From Apostichopus japonicus (lineage: Eukaryota > Echinodermata > Holothuroidea > Aspidochirotida > Stichopodidae), in the NCBI RefSeq assembly GCF_037975245.1, contig NC_092567.1:13840876-13904875 (forward strand): a DNA stretch of 64,000 nucleotides, given 5' to 3'. Within the stretch, counting starts at the first letter, position 1. The number at the start of each line of letters is the position of its first letter. Shown here piece by piece: positions 35,046 through 47,900 of the stretch. The notes beneath the pieces are model-generated. The model saw only the letters and a program-made list of their open reading frames with translations, did no database searches and was not told the origin of the DNA. Made by a program: the position numbers and the translations under genes.

Positions 35046-36143
35046 CAGTGGCGGCGGAACCGGGGGGGGGGCTTGGGGGGGGGGGGGGGCTCAGCCCCCC
35101 AATGAAAAAGTTGAGGGGGCAAATGCATGATAAGCCCCCCCAATATTTACCAAGGCTCCGAAACGTGCATCTGCCCATTTTTCAATGCATACTTGTCGAT
35201 CTGTCCGATGCACACGTATACTATATAGGTGTAATAATTTTAGTAATTGCTGGGGGACCCTCGGCCCGTCCCCTGGCTATAGACCACATTATCACCCCAA
35301 CCGCGTCTTCACGCCCCGTGAAAAGTGGAAGCAGTGAGTGTGAGTACCAGTAAGCGTAACACAACTTCGTCTTAGGCCAATGACTTGCCTCATTTCAGCC
35401 AGTTCTCCAACATCCCCTTACTTAGTGGCGGAGCGTCCATATATACAGTCAGGGGGCGGATGCCCCCCCCCCCCCGACAGACTCAAATGGACTGCTGGCG
35501 CCCTTTTCAGCTTTTCAATATACTTTTTACTTATTCGCTTTTATTGACTATTTTATTGCGCTCTCATATACCTATTGACATTTCTCATATTCTGTTGGTG
35601 TAATTTTCCGACAAAATGGCGACGACACCTATTTATTCTCCGTTTATCTGCAAACTAGCAAGGCCCGGAAAGGGTCATTTCCTGCAATCTAGGGAGTATC
35701 TTTACTCAAAATTTTTCTGTACGCTCCGCGCCAACCTGTGGTGGCGCTCCGCTTAGATAGTGTCGAAAGCGCCCCTACAGACCATTCTTGCCCCCCCCGA
35801 CCAATACCCCTAGCTCCGCCACTGCCCTTACTACACTCAAACACGTATTTGCGAGTACACTACGAGTATAATAGCTACTCTCTTAAAACACCATCGAATA
35901 TACAAATTACAATGTTTTTACAGACTTGTACGTGCAATCTGAGAAATTGCAGACTTGAGACCCATATTTTAGGGCTAGGTATTCGCAGCATAAAACACAC
36001 GGGAAGTGCCGTTTCCGGCCATCTGGGGGTTTGAAATAACCCAAAATTTTCTTGTACGCTCCGCGCCAACCGATGGTGGCGCTCCGCTTAGATAGTCTCC
36101 ACACATTAGCCCCCCCAATAATTTTTCCGTTCCGCCGCGCCTG
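35046..36143. mobile_element. Nested hAT-like element, 1,098 bp, 8-bp duplication
   Basis: The left end CAGTGGCGGCGGAAC and the right end (reverse complement) CAGGCGCGGCGGAAC are inverted repeats, flanked by CCCGTCAG at 35038-35045 and 36144-36151. It contains a shared-core copy near its right end (about 35999-36100) and hosts 35423-35824. Removing it joins the host CAGG element cleanly, consistent with the uninterrupted copy near 43320. Confidence 0.88.
35423..35824. mobile_element. Third-level nested hAT-like element, 402 bp
   Basis: The ends TAGTGGCGGAGC and (reverse complement) CAGTGGCGGAGC are flanked by CCCTTACT at 35415-35422 and 35825-35832. It carries a shared-core copy at about 35667-35762. 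It lies inside 35046-36143, which lies inside 34717-39056, which lies inside a minisatellite. Confidence 0.88.
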
Positions 36144-36759
36144 CCCGTCAGTCCCACTTGTGAAAGTTTTAAGCCCATTATTTGTTCAGAATTTGAAAAT
36201 TCACATTTCTCGTGAATAAACTCACTTCAAAACATACCCATAATGTTGCAAAAAATTTCATTTATACCAATATAGAAAAACCTCCTTGAAGCCCTAACAG
36301 ACCGGTCAAAATTGCACGAGTAGAGGAAAGTATGATGAAGACTGTTGGTCAGGAAATTTTCGAAAATTCAGATACAGTTAATTTATTGGTATTTATTGGC
36401 ATGCGATGTAATAACCGATGCTTACTTATATGACATTGACATGTTGAACGCGCGCGAAAATTTTTGGTTATTTTTTTCGGGCAAGTTTGAGGCTGTTCAT
36501 CCTGGAACGCCATTTCATGCTCACTGATATGATGTGATATCTGCTGTTTGCTTTACAAATTCGACCAGGCGCATAGCGAGGAATTTGCCAAGGGAGGAGC
36601 GAAGCCTGTAGGCAAATTATCTAAGCGTAGCTCCACCATAAGTTGGCGCGGAGCGTACAAGAAAATTTTGGCCGAAAATGCCTCCAAGATCGCTGGAAAT
36701 GGCACTACCCAGGACCATTTGTTGGCGCGAAGCGTACAAGCAAATTTTGGCCGAAAATG

Positions 36760-38445
36760 CAGGTGCGTATCCAGGGGGGGGCGTTGGGGGCGCGCGCCCC
36801 CCGGGTAAGGAAAAGAGGAGAGAAAAAAAGAGAAGAAAAAAGGGAAAAGGAGGGGGGGAAAAAAGAAAAGGAGGAGAGGAAGGAAGGAAGGGAAAAGAAA
36901 AAGAAAAAAGAGAGAAAAAGGAAAAAAGGAGGGAGTAGAAGATAGCCAAGACCTCGGGAAGAGAAAGAGGAACAGTCATAGTTAAAGCGCTGATCCCTAT
37001 AATATACACAGGGTAGCCAGTGACAGATCAAGGATTACGGAGGGGTGTGCGCCTCACCCTACCCCTTACACCGACAACTCCATTTTTGACGTTTCCATTT
37101 TTCCTCTCTCACTAATGTATCTATATAAATACTATATATGGTCTATCATAACGCGCGTGTGTGTGTATGGACGCCTTAAACAATTGTACAATTGTGCTAT
37201 ATGGAACCAACTGTGGCTGGTCTTGAACTCGACCGAGTCGTCGGGGTACATGACGCATTTCGGGAAGGGGGCGACCGCCCCCCCCCCCCGAGCAAATTTT
37301 CTTTATGACATCGCTAGTAATTTCAAAATAGACAATGCTTAGATGCAACTTACAAGGACTGGGAAGTGTCATTTCCAGCGATCTGGGAGGCATTTTCGGC
37401 CAAAATTTTTCTTGTACGCTTCGCGCCAACTCATGGTGGCGCTTCGCTTAGATAGTTTGCCTACAGGCTTCGCCCCTCCCTTGACAATTACTCGCTACAC
37501 GCCTGTTCGAATTTGTAAAGCAAAGAGCAGATATAACATCATGTCAGTGAGCATTGAAATGCATGTTCCAGGATGAACAGCCTCAAAAACTGTCTATGTG
37601 TGTAATTAAAGGCGTAGGAGCCCAATTGGATTTGGGGGCTGTAATGACTTGCCCGAAAAAAGGCCAACATTTTTCGCGCGCTTAGCGCGCGTTCAACATA
37701 TCAATGCCAATATCGTATAAGCAAGCATCTGTCATTACAGTGCATGGCATCGTGTACCTTACGGTCCGTGAAAGTTGCACAGTATACCGCTAGATGCTAT
37801 GTAAACAACGAAATGTCTTATGTAGATGGAGAAAAACCATACAGATCCATTTATGTCAAAACTCTCTTTTACAGTAGTAATGTCGGCCAAGCTTAGAACT
37901 TTATTTTAATTACCAAGGAGATAATTTTTAAGCTATTCATTGCTATTTATTTTCCTTTTAGTAGGTGCCCGAAAAAGATGGGGAAAACTTTGGTTGCGGG
38001 GGGGGGGGGGGGGCTGCAGCCACCGCCTCCTACATCACGATTCACATCATGATTTTATTCACGAGAAATGTGAATTTTCAAATTCTCAACAAATAATGGG
38101 CTTAAAACCTTGAAAAGTGGGGCTTTCGGATATTGTGGGCCGTGACGTAGAATCACCTACAAAAGCAATGATCCATAGGACATGCAATGAGGTCGAACAT
38201 GATGTGTGACTGGTGACAATCTTCAAAAAGGTTATGGATGGAAAAAACTTTTGGGCAATACTTGGTTCTCAGGCAAAAGTGTACATCTGGTTGGTCATTT
38301 TCAAGCCCGAGAAGTGCTATTTCCGGTGATCTGGGGGGTATCAAAACCAGAAATTTTCTTGTACGCTGCGCGCCAACCGATGGTTGCGCTCCGCTTAGAT
38401 AGTAATTCGCGCCCCCCGGGTTAGAAAATCCTGGATACGCGCCTG
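36760..38445 (+). mobile_element. CAGG-family element nested in copy 3 (1,686 bp)
   Basis: The ends CAGGTGCGTATCCAGG and CCTGGATACGCGCCTG are flanked by AAATG at 36755-36759 and 38446-38450. Deleting the element and one AAATG restores an intact shared core in the host (ggccgaaaatg joined to cctcccagat), so the insertion and its 5-bp duplication are well established. It is a shortened family member. It keeps the purine tract (about 36808-36950) and shared-core copies at about 37358-37455 and 38318-38402. Confidence 0.9.
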
Positions 38446-39056
38446 AAATGCCTCCCAGATCGCTGGAAATGACACTTCCCAGGCCTTGTAAGTTGCATCT
38501 AAGCATTTTCTATTTTGAAATTACTAGCGATATCATAAAAAAAACATGCTGAAGGGGGGGGGGCGGTCGCCCCCTTCCCGAAATGCGTCATGTTCCCCGA
38601 CGACACGGTCGAGTTCGAGACCAGCCACAGTTGGTTTCATAGCACAATTCTTCAATTGTTTAAGGCGTATATACACATACAAGCGTTATGATAGATCATA
38701 TATAGTAAATATATAGATCATTAGTGAGAGAGGAAAAATAGAAACGTCAAAAATGGAGGGGTAGGGTGAGGCACACGGCCCTTCCGAAATCCTTGATCCG
38801 TCACTGGCTACCCTGTGTATATAGGGATCAGCGCTGTAATGATGTCACTGTTCCTCTTTCTCTTCCCGGTGTCTTGGCGTTTTCTTGTTCTCCCTCCTTT
38901 TCTCCTTTTCTCTCTTTCTTCTTTTTCTCTTCCCTTCCTTCCTCTCCTCCTCCTCTTTCCCCCCCCCTCTTTTTTCCCTTTTCTCCTCTTTTTTCTCTCC
39001 TCTTTTTCTTACCCGGGGGCGCGCGCCCCCAACGCCCCCCCCTGGATACGCGCCTG

Positions 39057-39150
39057 CATATGTTTAACACACTCTCAATACATGCATAAATACATGAAAA
39101 ACACATGCTTAACACTCTCAATACATTTTCAGTACATGCATAACACAAAA
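39057..39150 (+). repeat. ACATGAACAACACATGC minisatellite, right block
   Basis: Resumes the 34150-34710 array straight after the transposon, with AACACACTCTCAATACATGC and ACATGAAAAACACATGC units. Confidence 0.75.
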
Positions 39151-39846
39151 AAGCAAATCCATGATTAATATATATTGGCCACAAAATCACCAAAGATAGG
39201 TAAAGCAAATGGGTAAGTAATGTTGGGTACGTTCTATCCCGTAAAATGATAAAGGGTAACTCATTGTTTGGCTTAGTAACAAATCACAAAAATAATTTTA
39301 AACTGACTGAAGCCATTGATCTTCTATGCTACAGTAAACGTTATCATATAGCGACATAGACAGTCGCATGCTTCCTATAATACTAATAGAGTTAAAGCAA
39401 CTTCGTTGAAAAGATGTAATTAAAAAGAAAGAAAGAAAGAAAGAAATTACTACTCCCATAAACTTGTATTGCAGATCTTATATAATGTATCACTTGAATG
39501 AAATCTTCAAGGAGGAACAAACGAGTCTTACGTTGAACTTTGTGTATAGAAGAGCTGGTATAGTTTCATACTTCCTGAAACGTTATAGCTCAATAAAGCA
39601 GTTTAAAATCTCGTTAAAAAGATATAAAAAAGATTAAATACTGAAGAACAAAACCACAACGATGTATTATTTCAACGAGATCTTAAGGAAGATAAATGGG
39701 TATTATATTGAACTTGGTGTTCATCAGAGTACCAGCAATAGTCAAGTAGACGATGAAGTAGCGGTATTATTCAAAATATTGTACTTTTACATAAGTAACA
39801 AGTTTCTTAACATTACCAACCCTAGAGATAGTTCAGTCGAAGTGTA

Positions 39847-39847
<1 letters not shown>
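39151..39847. other. Intergenic, no gene seen
   Basis: AT-rich with a (GAAA)n run near 39430. Two related short blocks (about 39480-39540 and 39660-39730) share 'ttcaa..gag.tctta..gga' wording. No coding evidence. Confidence 0.45.
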
Positions 39848-39883
<36 letters not shown>

Positions 39884-40001
39884 ATCGTAATGAGTTGGAA
39901 AATCAAGAACAGTGAAAAAACTTTCAGCCTCCACCGGGATTCGAACCACGGGCCTTCCGCTCTGTACGCGGACACCCTAACCACTAGGCTATGGACGCTG
40001 A
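39848..40001 (-). mobile_element. tRNA-derived SINE with TA tail
   Basis: On the minus strand: GCGTCCATAGCCTAGTGGTT (A-box), B-box GGTTCGAATCCC (rc of 39936-39947), a short unrelated body and a (TA)n tail at 39848-39880. The CCTAGTGGTTAGGGTGTCCG segment is typical of tRNA-SINE heads. It is not a functional tRNA because the acceptor stem does not close. Confidence 0.75.
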
Positions 40002-40912
40002 TTGTATGTCCCAGAGATTCGAAACCTTAAGGAAGGTCGTAATCCCACTGTAGGCGTTTGTCACCTGTATCGAACAATACTAGTTCTGTTTTTGGTGACA
40101 CATTTGCATTACTCTAGAGATCAAACATGATGCTAACCAACTGTGTGTTCGTGTGTTTATGTTGATGTTTATGTGTGCATATGTATGTACTATGTATGTA
40201 CTATGTTTGTTTCTTTGTGTACGAAAGAAGTCAATCGCTAATTAATATGTTTGATTTTTCGATTTAGAAGTAATAGGTTTGCAAGAGATAGATTACATGG
40301 TCTACGTATTTAAATTCCCGTGTACTCTCAACGCTCCAACAGGGAGGATTAAGGTTCAATGGTATAACTTTAGTGCACTTTGGGTAAAACAATTGTTAAA
40401 CGAGGTTGGCTGATATTCTTAAAACTTGGTAAGAAGGAGCTTGTGTCTCATTGACATTCAGAGTAAAAGTAAGAGATCAAAGGTGAAGGGTCAAATTAAG
40501 TGCAAAGGGGGAAAATTCAATAAACTTGCGACCTTCACAGGTACAATGATTGGTCAAATTGTATTGAACGATGCTTTGTGCAGTAAGGTGTTCATCAATA
40601 GGCGTGCGAATTGTTAACATTGTTATGTATAGCACATTGATTTCGTAATTTTGTATTAAGGCTGTTTGCGATGAGATATGAAACTCCGTAGATTGATCTG
40701 TTCTTGTATGTTTGATTTAATGATGTTTAAATAATAATAAAAACATGTATATCTTATTTGTCGCATTGTTTGTGGCAACAAGATTGCCTAATATCCTGTC
40801 ATCTTCACCTTTGGTGTACTGACACAGACACGTACTCGTGTGTTAAACCAATCCATCAAATAGAAGGCAACACCCGATACCCATAGCTGGTACAGTAACT
40901 ACTGTTCATGTC
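40002..40912. other. Intergenic, no gene seen
   Basis: AT-rich with a small GTATGTACTAT repeat near 40185. No recognisable frame or element ends. Confidence 0.45.
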
Positions 40913-43629
40913 CAGGTGCGTATCCAGGGGGGGCGTTGGGGGCGCGCGCCCCCCGGGTAAGAAAAAGAGGAGAGAAAAAAAAGAAGAAAAAAGGAAAAAA
41001 GAGGGGGAAAAGGAAGAAAGAGGGGAAAAAAGAGGAGGAGGAGAGGAAGGAAGGGAAAAGATAAAGAAGAAGGAGAGAAAAAGGAGAAAAGGAGGGAGTA
41101 CAAGATAAACGCCAAGACACCGGGAAGAGAAAGAGGAACAGTGACATCATTACAGCGCTGAACCTAGTATTATATACACATGGTCGGGTAGCCAGTGACG
41201 GATCGAGGATTTCGGAAGGGGCGTACGCCTCTCCCTACCCCTTACACCTACAACTCCATTTTTGACGTTTCCATCTTTCCTCTCTCACTAATGTATCTAT
41301 ATATATACTATATATGGTCTACCATAGCGCGTGTGTGTGTATGGACGCCTTAAACAATTGTGCTATGAAACCAACTATGGCTGGTCTCGAACTCGACCGA
41401 GTCGTCGGGGAACATGACGCATTTCGGGAATGGGGCGACCGCCGCCCCCCCCCCCCCGAGCATATTTTTTCTTATGATATCGCTAGTCAATTCGAAATAG
41501 AAAATGCTTAGATGCAACTTACAAGGTATGGGAAATGTCATTTCCAGCGATCTCGGAGGCATTTTCGAGCAAAATTTTCCTGTACGCTTCGCGCCAACTC
41601 ATGGTTGCGCTACGCTTAGATAGTTTGCCAACAGGCTTCGCCCCTCCCTTGACAAATTATTCGCTACGCACCTGTTCGAATTTGTAAAGTAAACAGCAGA
41701 TATCACATCATATCAGTGAGCATGAAAATGGCGTTCCTGGATGAACAGCCTCAAAACTGTCTGTGTGTAGTGAAAGGCGAAGGAGCCCAATTTGATTTGG
41801 GGAGCTGTAACGACTTGCCCGAAAAATATAACCAACATTTCAACATAATCAACATTGTTAATGTCAATATCATATAAGCAAGCATCGGTTATTTCATCGC
41901 ATGCCATCATGTACCGTACGGTCACTGAAAGTTGCGCAGTACACCGCGGGATGCTCATATAAACAACGTTTTGTCCTATGTAGATTGAGAAAAAGCATAG
42001 AGGTCCAATTATGTCAAAACTCTCTTTTACATTAGTAATGGCGAATTAGTCGGCCAAGCTTAAAACTTTATTTTAATTACCAAGGAGAAATTTTTTAAAC
42101 TAATCATTTCCTTTAGCTACATCATTGCAATTGTATTTTTCTTTCAGTATCGGTGCCCGAAAAATTCTCAGTATATTGCCGGAATTTTCAGAAAGAAATA
42201 TTTCGTTAGCCCCACCCCCACCACCCCCTCAAATTTCCAGAGGACAAGAAATTCGGACAAAAGTCCTGAAAAATTCGGGCAGCCTAAGAGGAGAAAAAAT
42301 ATATATATGAATATATAAATATGCTGTAGCTTGCCCGAATCTTTTTCAAATTTTGCCTGAAAATTCTGTGGAGAGCATTTATGTTATTTGTTTTTTGACA
42401 TTAATATTAATATAGGCCTAACAATTTTCTTAATTAGCATCATGTTGCCCGAATATTTCCGTGTAACACCACCGTAAGCTCAGCTCATCTGGGCTACCAC
42501 GCTTTTTGCACTATCATCCAAAACTTTTTCTAAGTAGTCAACTGTATACCTGGACATCCCCGACATGAGTGTATATATAAGAAACGTTTTCTTGTTCATG
42601 GATGGTGGGGGGGGGGGGGGGGGTAGTGCCTACAAGCCTAGAAGTACAGGTTTACCATATTCTTTGTTATTTTTTATATTTTTTTTGGTGAGACAAATTG
42701 CAGTCTCACCCGACACAGCGATATTATCCCGCCTACAATTGAACAATGTATGTTTTTCTGGAAGTAGCTGAGTACTGTGTTAAAATAATAAATATCGGTA
42801 ACTAAATAGGAGCTTAAAAAATGTACTGTCCTATTTTCCCCTTCAAAGTGATGTTACCATTTTTTCTTCTTCTAATTTACTAAATTTTGGGGGGAGTGTC
42901 AATTTCTAAGATGTGAAATTATAAAGTAAAGAATGTTTAGATGCAACTTGCAAGGCCTCAGAAGTGCCATTTCCGGCAATCTGAGAGGCATCTTTTGCCA
43001 AAAAAATTCTTGTACGCTACGCGCCAACCGATGGTGGCGCTCCGCTTAGATAGTGTCACGGGAACTTTCGGGCACAAAAGTTTCTGCCCCCCCCAACTGA
43101 AATGGTCCCGTACGCCTATGATCATACTTCCCTCTACTCGTGCAATTTTGACCAGTCTGTTAGGGGTTCAAGGAGGTTTTTCTGTATTGGTTGTCCATAG
43201 ATGAAATTTCTTGCAACATTATGGGTATGTTTTGAAGTGAGTTTAATCACGAGAAATGTGAATTTTGAAATTCTGAACAAAAAATGGGCTTATAACCTGA
43301 GGCTGTCGGGTATTGTGGGCCGCGACGTAGAATCACCTACAAAGAGCAATGATCCACAGGAGATGCGATGAGGTCTAACATGATGTGTGACTGGTGAAAA
43401 TCTTCAAAAAGGTTATGGATGGGGAAAAAACTATTGGGAAATTCTTGGTTCTCAGGCAAAAGTGTACATCTGGATGGTCATTTTCAAGCCCGAGAAGTGC
43501 CATTTCCGGTGATCTGAGGGGGTATCAAAACCAGAAATTTTCTTGTACGCTGCACGCCAACCGATGGTGGCGCTCCGCTTAGATAGTAATTCGCGCCCCC
43601 CGGGTTAGAAAATCCTGGATACGCGCCTG
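40913..43629 (+). mobile_element. CAGG-family element, copy 2 (2,717 bp, best full-length copy)
   Basis: The ends CAGGTGCGTATCCAGG and CCTGGATACGCGCCTG are flanked by ATGTC at 40908-40912 and 43630-43634. In order it shows a GC-rich hairpin-like left end, a purine tract (about 40960-41100), a 'ggatcgaggatttcggaagggg' block and a shared core (41527-41625). Next come a hAT-derived segment from about 41770, further cores (about 42955-43053 and 43494-43587) and the right end. It has no open frame longer than about 90 codons, so any transposase must act in trans. Confidence 0.88.
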
Positions 43630-43639
43630 ATGTCTGTAG

Positions 43640-44210
43640 CACATGTAACGAACACAAAGTAATAATAACTGATGCACGGTTGTGGGACATGAACAGTAGT
43701 TCCTGTATCAACCATTTAGTACGAGTTCATTAATACGTGATTCTAAAATGAAGTCGTATCTAGTCGTTTTATGCTATAAGTAGGCCTATGGATATACCCG
43801 AACATGGCCTTTCTTCGTTTTCGGCTTGACGAATTGGCGTAATTTAAAGAGAGCGGTTGTGAACTGGAATCAAGCGGTACTGTACCTCCATTACTTCATC
43901 TCGTAGGCACTCTCATCTTCATTGATTCCTTGTCCAGTCGCGCAGTTCTTTGTCTTACATGAGAACAAGTTAACAGCTTTGAAGTGGTTACAGTTCCACC
44001 TGTAACACATGTTACCGTGTTACGAACACAAAGTAGTTATTACTGATGCACGGCTGTGGGATATGAACAGTGCACCTGCTATGAGGGCAACCAAGTAACC
44101 AGTGATTCAGCAGATAGATGCATGAATTAAAATGTAACTGGTAACCTGATGTAGTTACTACCCTGGACGATGTATAGAGAACAACTCTACATAATCTCAC
44201 CAGCTGGTAG
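43640..44210. repeat. Two copies of a ~60 bp block
   Basis: GTWACGAACACAAAGTA..., 'actgatgcacgg.tgtggga.atgaacagt' occurs at about 43645-43705 and 44010-44075, about 365 bp apart. The CAGG element inserted next to the first copy. Confidence 0.6.
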
Positions 44211-44439
44211 ATAATCTCTGTTAGCTCATATAGCCATTCTCAAAACAAGGCCTATGGTAAAATAATACGTTTGCATTCCTTCCCACTAGTGTTTCATTAT
44301 ACTTCGTTGTACGTTGTGCAAAGGCTATGAGCGACACCCTACGGAAAGAGGTCGCAAAAGACTAGATTCTCAGAATGTCATATCGTATCATGCCATATCA
44401 CATCTCATCACATTTCATTATATAGCACCTTTTAATTCC

Positions 44440-44760
44440 CTAGTCTATTACAAACACAACGATACTATAGAATAGAGTTTGCAACCATGATTGTAGGCTT
44501 GTCTCATTTTGTGAATAATCTTAATTCCCTAGTCCAACACAAACATAAAGATATTATCAAACAGAGTTGCAACAGTGATCATAGGGTTGTCTCTTTTTGC
44601 GATGTCTGATGCCCTAGTCTGATACAATCAAATAAGAGTTGTAACGGTTATTCTAAGTTTATTTTTCTCTTTGCGATATCATCTTAATGAAGTCTGTTAC
44701 AACCACAAAGATATTATCAAACATTGTCGCAACAAAGGGAAATTTGCAACATATAGAGTA
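44440..44760 (+). repeat. ~110 bp tandem repeat, about three copies
   Basis: Diverged units carry CCCTAGTC, ACAAACAYAAAGATATTATC, AGAGTTGCAACAGTGAT and GTTGTCTCTTTTTGCGAT. A further fragment lies near 45240-45290. Confidence 0.65.
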
Positions 44761-45410
44761 ATTAGAGGGTCTTCCATACTAGCAGGATTACCGAAGGTTT
44801 ATTGAGGTGTGTAGGATTGTAATAATGGTTATTAGAAATTTGGCGATAAGAAGGAAAATCGAGATGGAAAGTGACAACAACAGAAACTTTGACGTTATTT
44901 TCAGTTCTCTTTGGCTTCTTTTGCAGGAGAGTGGATCTAGGGAGGGAGAGATCTCATTGAATGGCTTGTTGAACTCTGCCGGCAATGTGCCCCCCCCCCA
45001 CCCTCACCCCGGCAGATGACATTCTGTTTCAGGTTCTTTGCATAGTGAAGAAAAAATATTGGCAAATATCAGGCAAAGAGCTTGACTAAAGGCAATTCCA
45101 GTCTATCAGTAGTGTGGATGGCAACTAGAAGCATGGAGGTGGTGGTGTGTTTGTAGGTGTCGTGTACAGATCGATGGTGATGGTGCCATTTTTATCAGAT
45201 GGTGACATCAAGGAAGTTAGTCTGTTGGAGAGAGTAATCAGAGTTGCAACAATAATTAATGGGTTGTCTCGTTTTAGTGATATTATCTAGATGCAGTAAA
45301 AAAACATACTTAAAATATTATTTTGGAATTATTTATTTTGGAAGCACTTTAATCCTTGTTTTTGACTGATCGTTTTTTAATCACATTTTTAAATCAAACT
45401 GTTCATCACC

Positions 45411-45505
45411 GGTGCCGTGGTCGAGTGGATAAAGGCTGTGGCAATTGAAGCAATGAGGCTTAGCATTCGGGAGGTTTGGGGTTCGATGCCCTGCCAGGTC
45501 ACAGC
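45411..45505 (+). mobile_element. tRNA-Ser/Leu-like SINE head
   Basis: GGTGCCGTGGTCGAGTGGAT (A-box) with a long variable arm and B-box GGTTCGATGCC (about 45479-45490). The stems do not close as in a working tRNA. The 3' boundary is not defined. Confidence 0.6.
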
Positions 45506-47382
45506 AGGGACGTAGCAGGGGAGCGACTGCTGCCCCATTTCCGTGTTGTTTTAGCATGGTCATTTGTCAGTGCTCCTTTGATCTTGAATACTCGTGGGCT
45601 CCGTTAACTCCGTTATAATCGTAGTAACATTCAGGCCTACTGATTCAGCTTCTTTCTTAGTTTGGCAGATGCAAATAGCTAAACTTAGCATATAGCCTAT
45701 CACATGCCTACAGTTGGCCACTGCGTAATAAAATACATATTGCCTACCTAACCACACTCGATGGAGTGTCACGAACCGTATTCACAACGGCGACGACAAC
45801 GTGCGTTCTCATCCTTTATATGATTCGTCATAAGTCGTTGCACGAACAGCATGTTATGAAGCTAAGCTAGCAATCATACGTGATACGCACTTCCTTTAAA
45901 TAATTATCACACTGCTAATACACTGCGATAACGATATTTGTTTTTAGGCCACTACACATCTGGCTGTCTTACAAAATATGAAAGTTTATATTATCCATCA
46001 GTTAAGTTCGTCAAATGTATTAAAGTCCAGACATTCGACAATAAACAAGAATCGTCCTACTTGAAACATTTATAAAGAGCACAATGTTTGTCTTTCTGAT
46101 ATAATATGTAAAAGAACATGTAAAAGAATTTAAACAGGAAACAAAATCTGCTGATAATGTGATATCATATGAAAATGTTCAAAACAATGTTCGAAACTTT
46201 GTCTCCATCTAAGCCTTATTTCCTGTGCTTTTCTACTTACCAGATACACCGAAGGCATCTTTATTCTTACCTTTTATTATTATATTTGTATGAAGGCCCT
46301 GCCTTTGTTCAAATGAACGCAGTTTTCAAGTCTGTGGGGTGGGTGTTGGGTTATTGTTTTAGAATTTTTCAAAAAATCATATGTCCCGATGTTGTACTCA
46401 GTACAACATTGGCTGGAATTGGGGTTTAAATTATATACTTTGTTTCATTAAAAATAAATAACACAACTAGCTCGATACATACATTAATACCCATTGAGCC
46501 CATGATCATGATGTCTGTATTCCGTATCACGTGAAAATATGTATATTGTCTTCTATGTTGTCTTCTTGTAGTTTTTTTCACAGTGAAACGGGCCCTCCCT
46601 ATCCAAAGAGGTACCCTTCTTCTGTGCATCAGTATAGCGGGGGTCCCTTTTGTTTGGGGCCCCGGCTCAGCACGGTCCGAGCCCATAGGAGTTACGCATT
46701 ACGCTACTGTGCCCCACATTCTTTTCATTTCGAAAGACGCACAGTTTCAAGTTCATTACACACTGAAGGCTTCGATTCTCTATCTGCCTTCAGTTAAGGG
46801 AAGATCTTGGGATTTTCATCCCTAGATATCGCTAGATATTACTAGATATCCATACAGTACAGTGCCCTTGGGATTTCTTGGATTTTCGGGGCCTGATCTT
46901 GGGAAATTGCAAAGTCGAGAGTGGTCACACTCCATGTAGGTCAGTGCACGACCTCTATACGTCACTAATATACACAATCCGATCACTTGTAAGTGATGAA
47001 GTGGTGTGTTGCCGGATTTTGTCAAGGTCTTGGTACTATATACGGGCGAAGGTCATTAATTAAGTTTCGTAGCTCATCGGGAAGCGATTAGAGGGGTGGG
47101 GCGTAGGATTGTGGGGGCGCGTTTTCATGCAGATGGGAACAATCTCGAGAAGTGATGGGTGCGTCCCCCCCCCCCCGCGCACAATACGCCCTTGGATCCA
47201 CTACATGATATTCACAGAAGATGTGCTCAATTCTCCAATCGCATGCGGAATTTATTTTTAGATTCATTGTAAGAGTTACGGTACTAGGTTTGGGGTAACA
47301 ATTAGCATTCAGGTCGGAGGGTATAACATTTTATCTCTGAATGGCAGTGTTGCATCGAAGGACATAGGTCCAGTGCAGTTCG
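45506..47382. other. Intergenic, no gene seen
   Basis: Mixed sequence. A triple CTAGATAT-type repeat lies near 46824-46850. Overlapping frames at 46426-46825 on both strands share one GC-richer patch and have no recognised domain. A poly-C run is at about 47166. Confidence 0.4.
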
Positions 47383-47404
47383 CATATATATCCTAGTCTA
47401 ATAC

Positions 47405-47900
47405 CGAAATGCGTCATGTTCCCGACGACTCGGTCGAGATCGAGACCAGCCACAGTTGGTGTCATAGCACAATTGTACAATCGTTTAAGGCGTCCATACA
47501 CACACACGCGTAATGATAGACCATATATAGTATATATATATATATATACATTAGTGAGAGAGGATAAATGGAAACGTCAAAAATGGAGTTGTCGGTGTAA
47601 GGGGTAGGGTGAGGCGCACGCCCCTTTCGAAATCATCGATACGTCACTGGCTACCCTGTGTATATAATAGGGATCAGCGCTGTAATTATTACTGTTCCTC
47701 TTGCTCTTCCCGGTGTCTTGGCGTTTATCTTCTACTCCCTCCCTTTCTCCTTTTTCTCTCTTTCTTCTTTTTCTCTTCCCTTCCTTCCTCCTCTTTCCCC
47801 CCTCTTTTTTCCCTTTTTCTTCTCTCTTTTTTCTCTCTTCTTTTTCTTACCCGGGGGGCGCGCGCCTCCAACGCCCCCCCCCCCCCTGGATACGCGCCTG
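47405..47900 (-). mobile_element. Truncated CAGG-family element
   Basis: Reverse-oriented family sequence from 'aaatgcgtcatgttcc' through the polypyrimidine tract (about 47690-47850) to the terminus CCTGGATACGCGCCTG at 47885-47900. The other end and the shared core are missing. Confidence 0.8.

Larger units (their letters stand above)
34717..39056 (-). mobile_element. CAGG-family element, copy 3, with three nested elements
   Basis: The left end CAGGGGCGTATCCAGG and the right end CCTGGATACGCGCCTG are flanked by CATAT at 34712-34716 and 39057-39061. It is in reverse orientation to copies 1 and 2. Inside sit a hAT-like element (35046-36143) carrying another (35423-35824), and a second CAGG element (36760-38445). 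Without the nested CAGG and its duplication it is about 2.65 kb, and shorter still without the hAT elements. A polypyrimidine tract lies at about 38860-39010. No transposase frame is seen. Confidence 0.85.

Noticed and set aside
36548-36808. Recurrent peptide wording (ARSVQENFGRKC and similar) in many frames
   Set aside because: Translations of the shared transposon core. The reading frame differs among copies and stops interrupt it, so no protein is conserved.
46426-46825. Overlapping 80-88 codon frames on both strands
   Set aside because: A GC-richer patch open in several frames, with no domain, splice context or repeat of a known protein.
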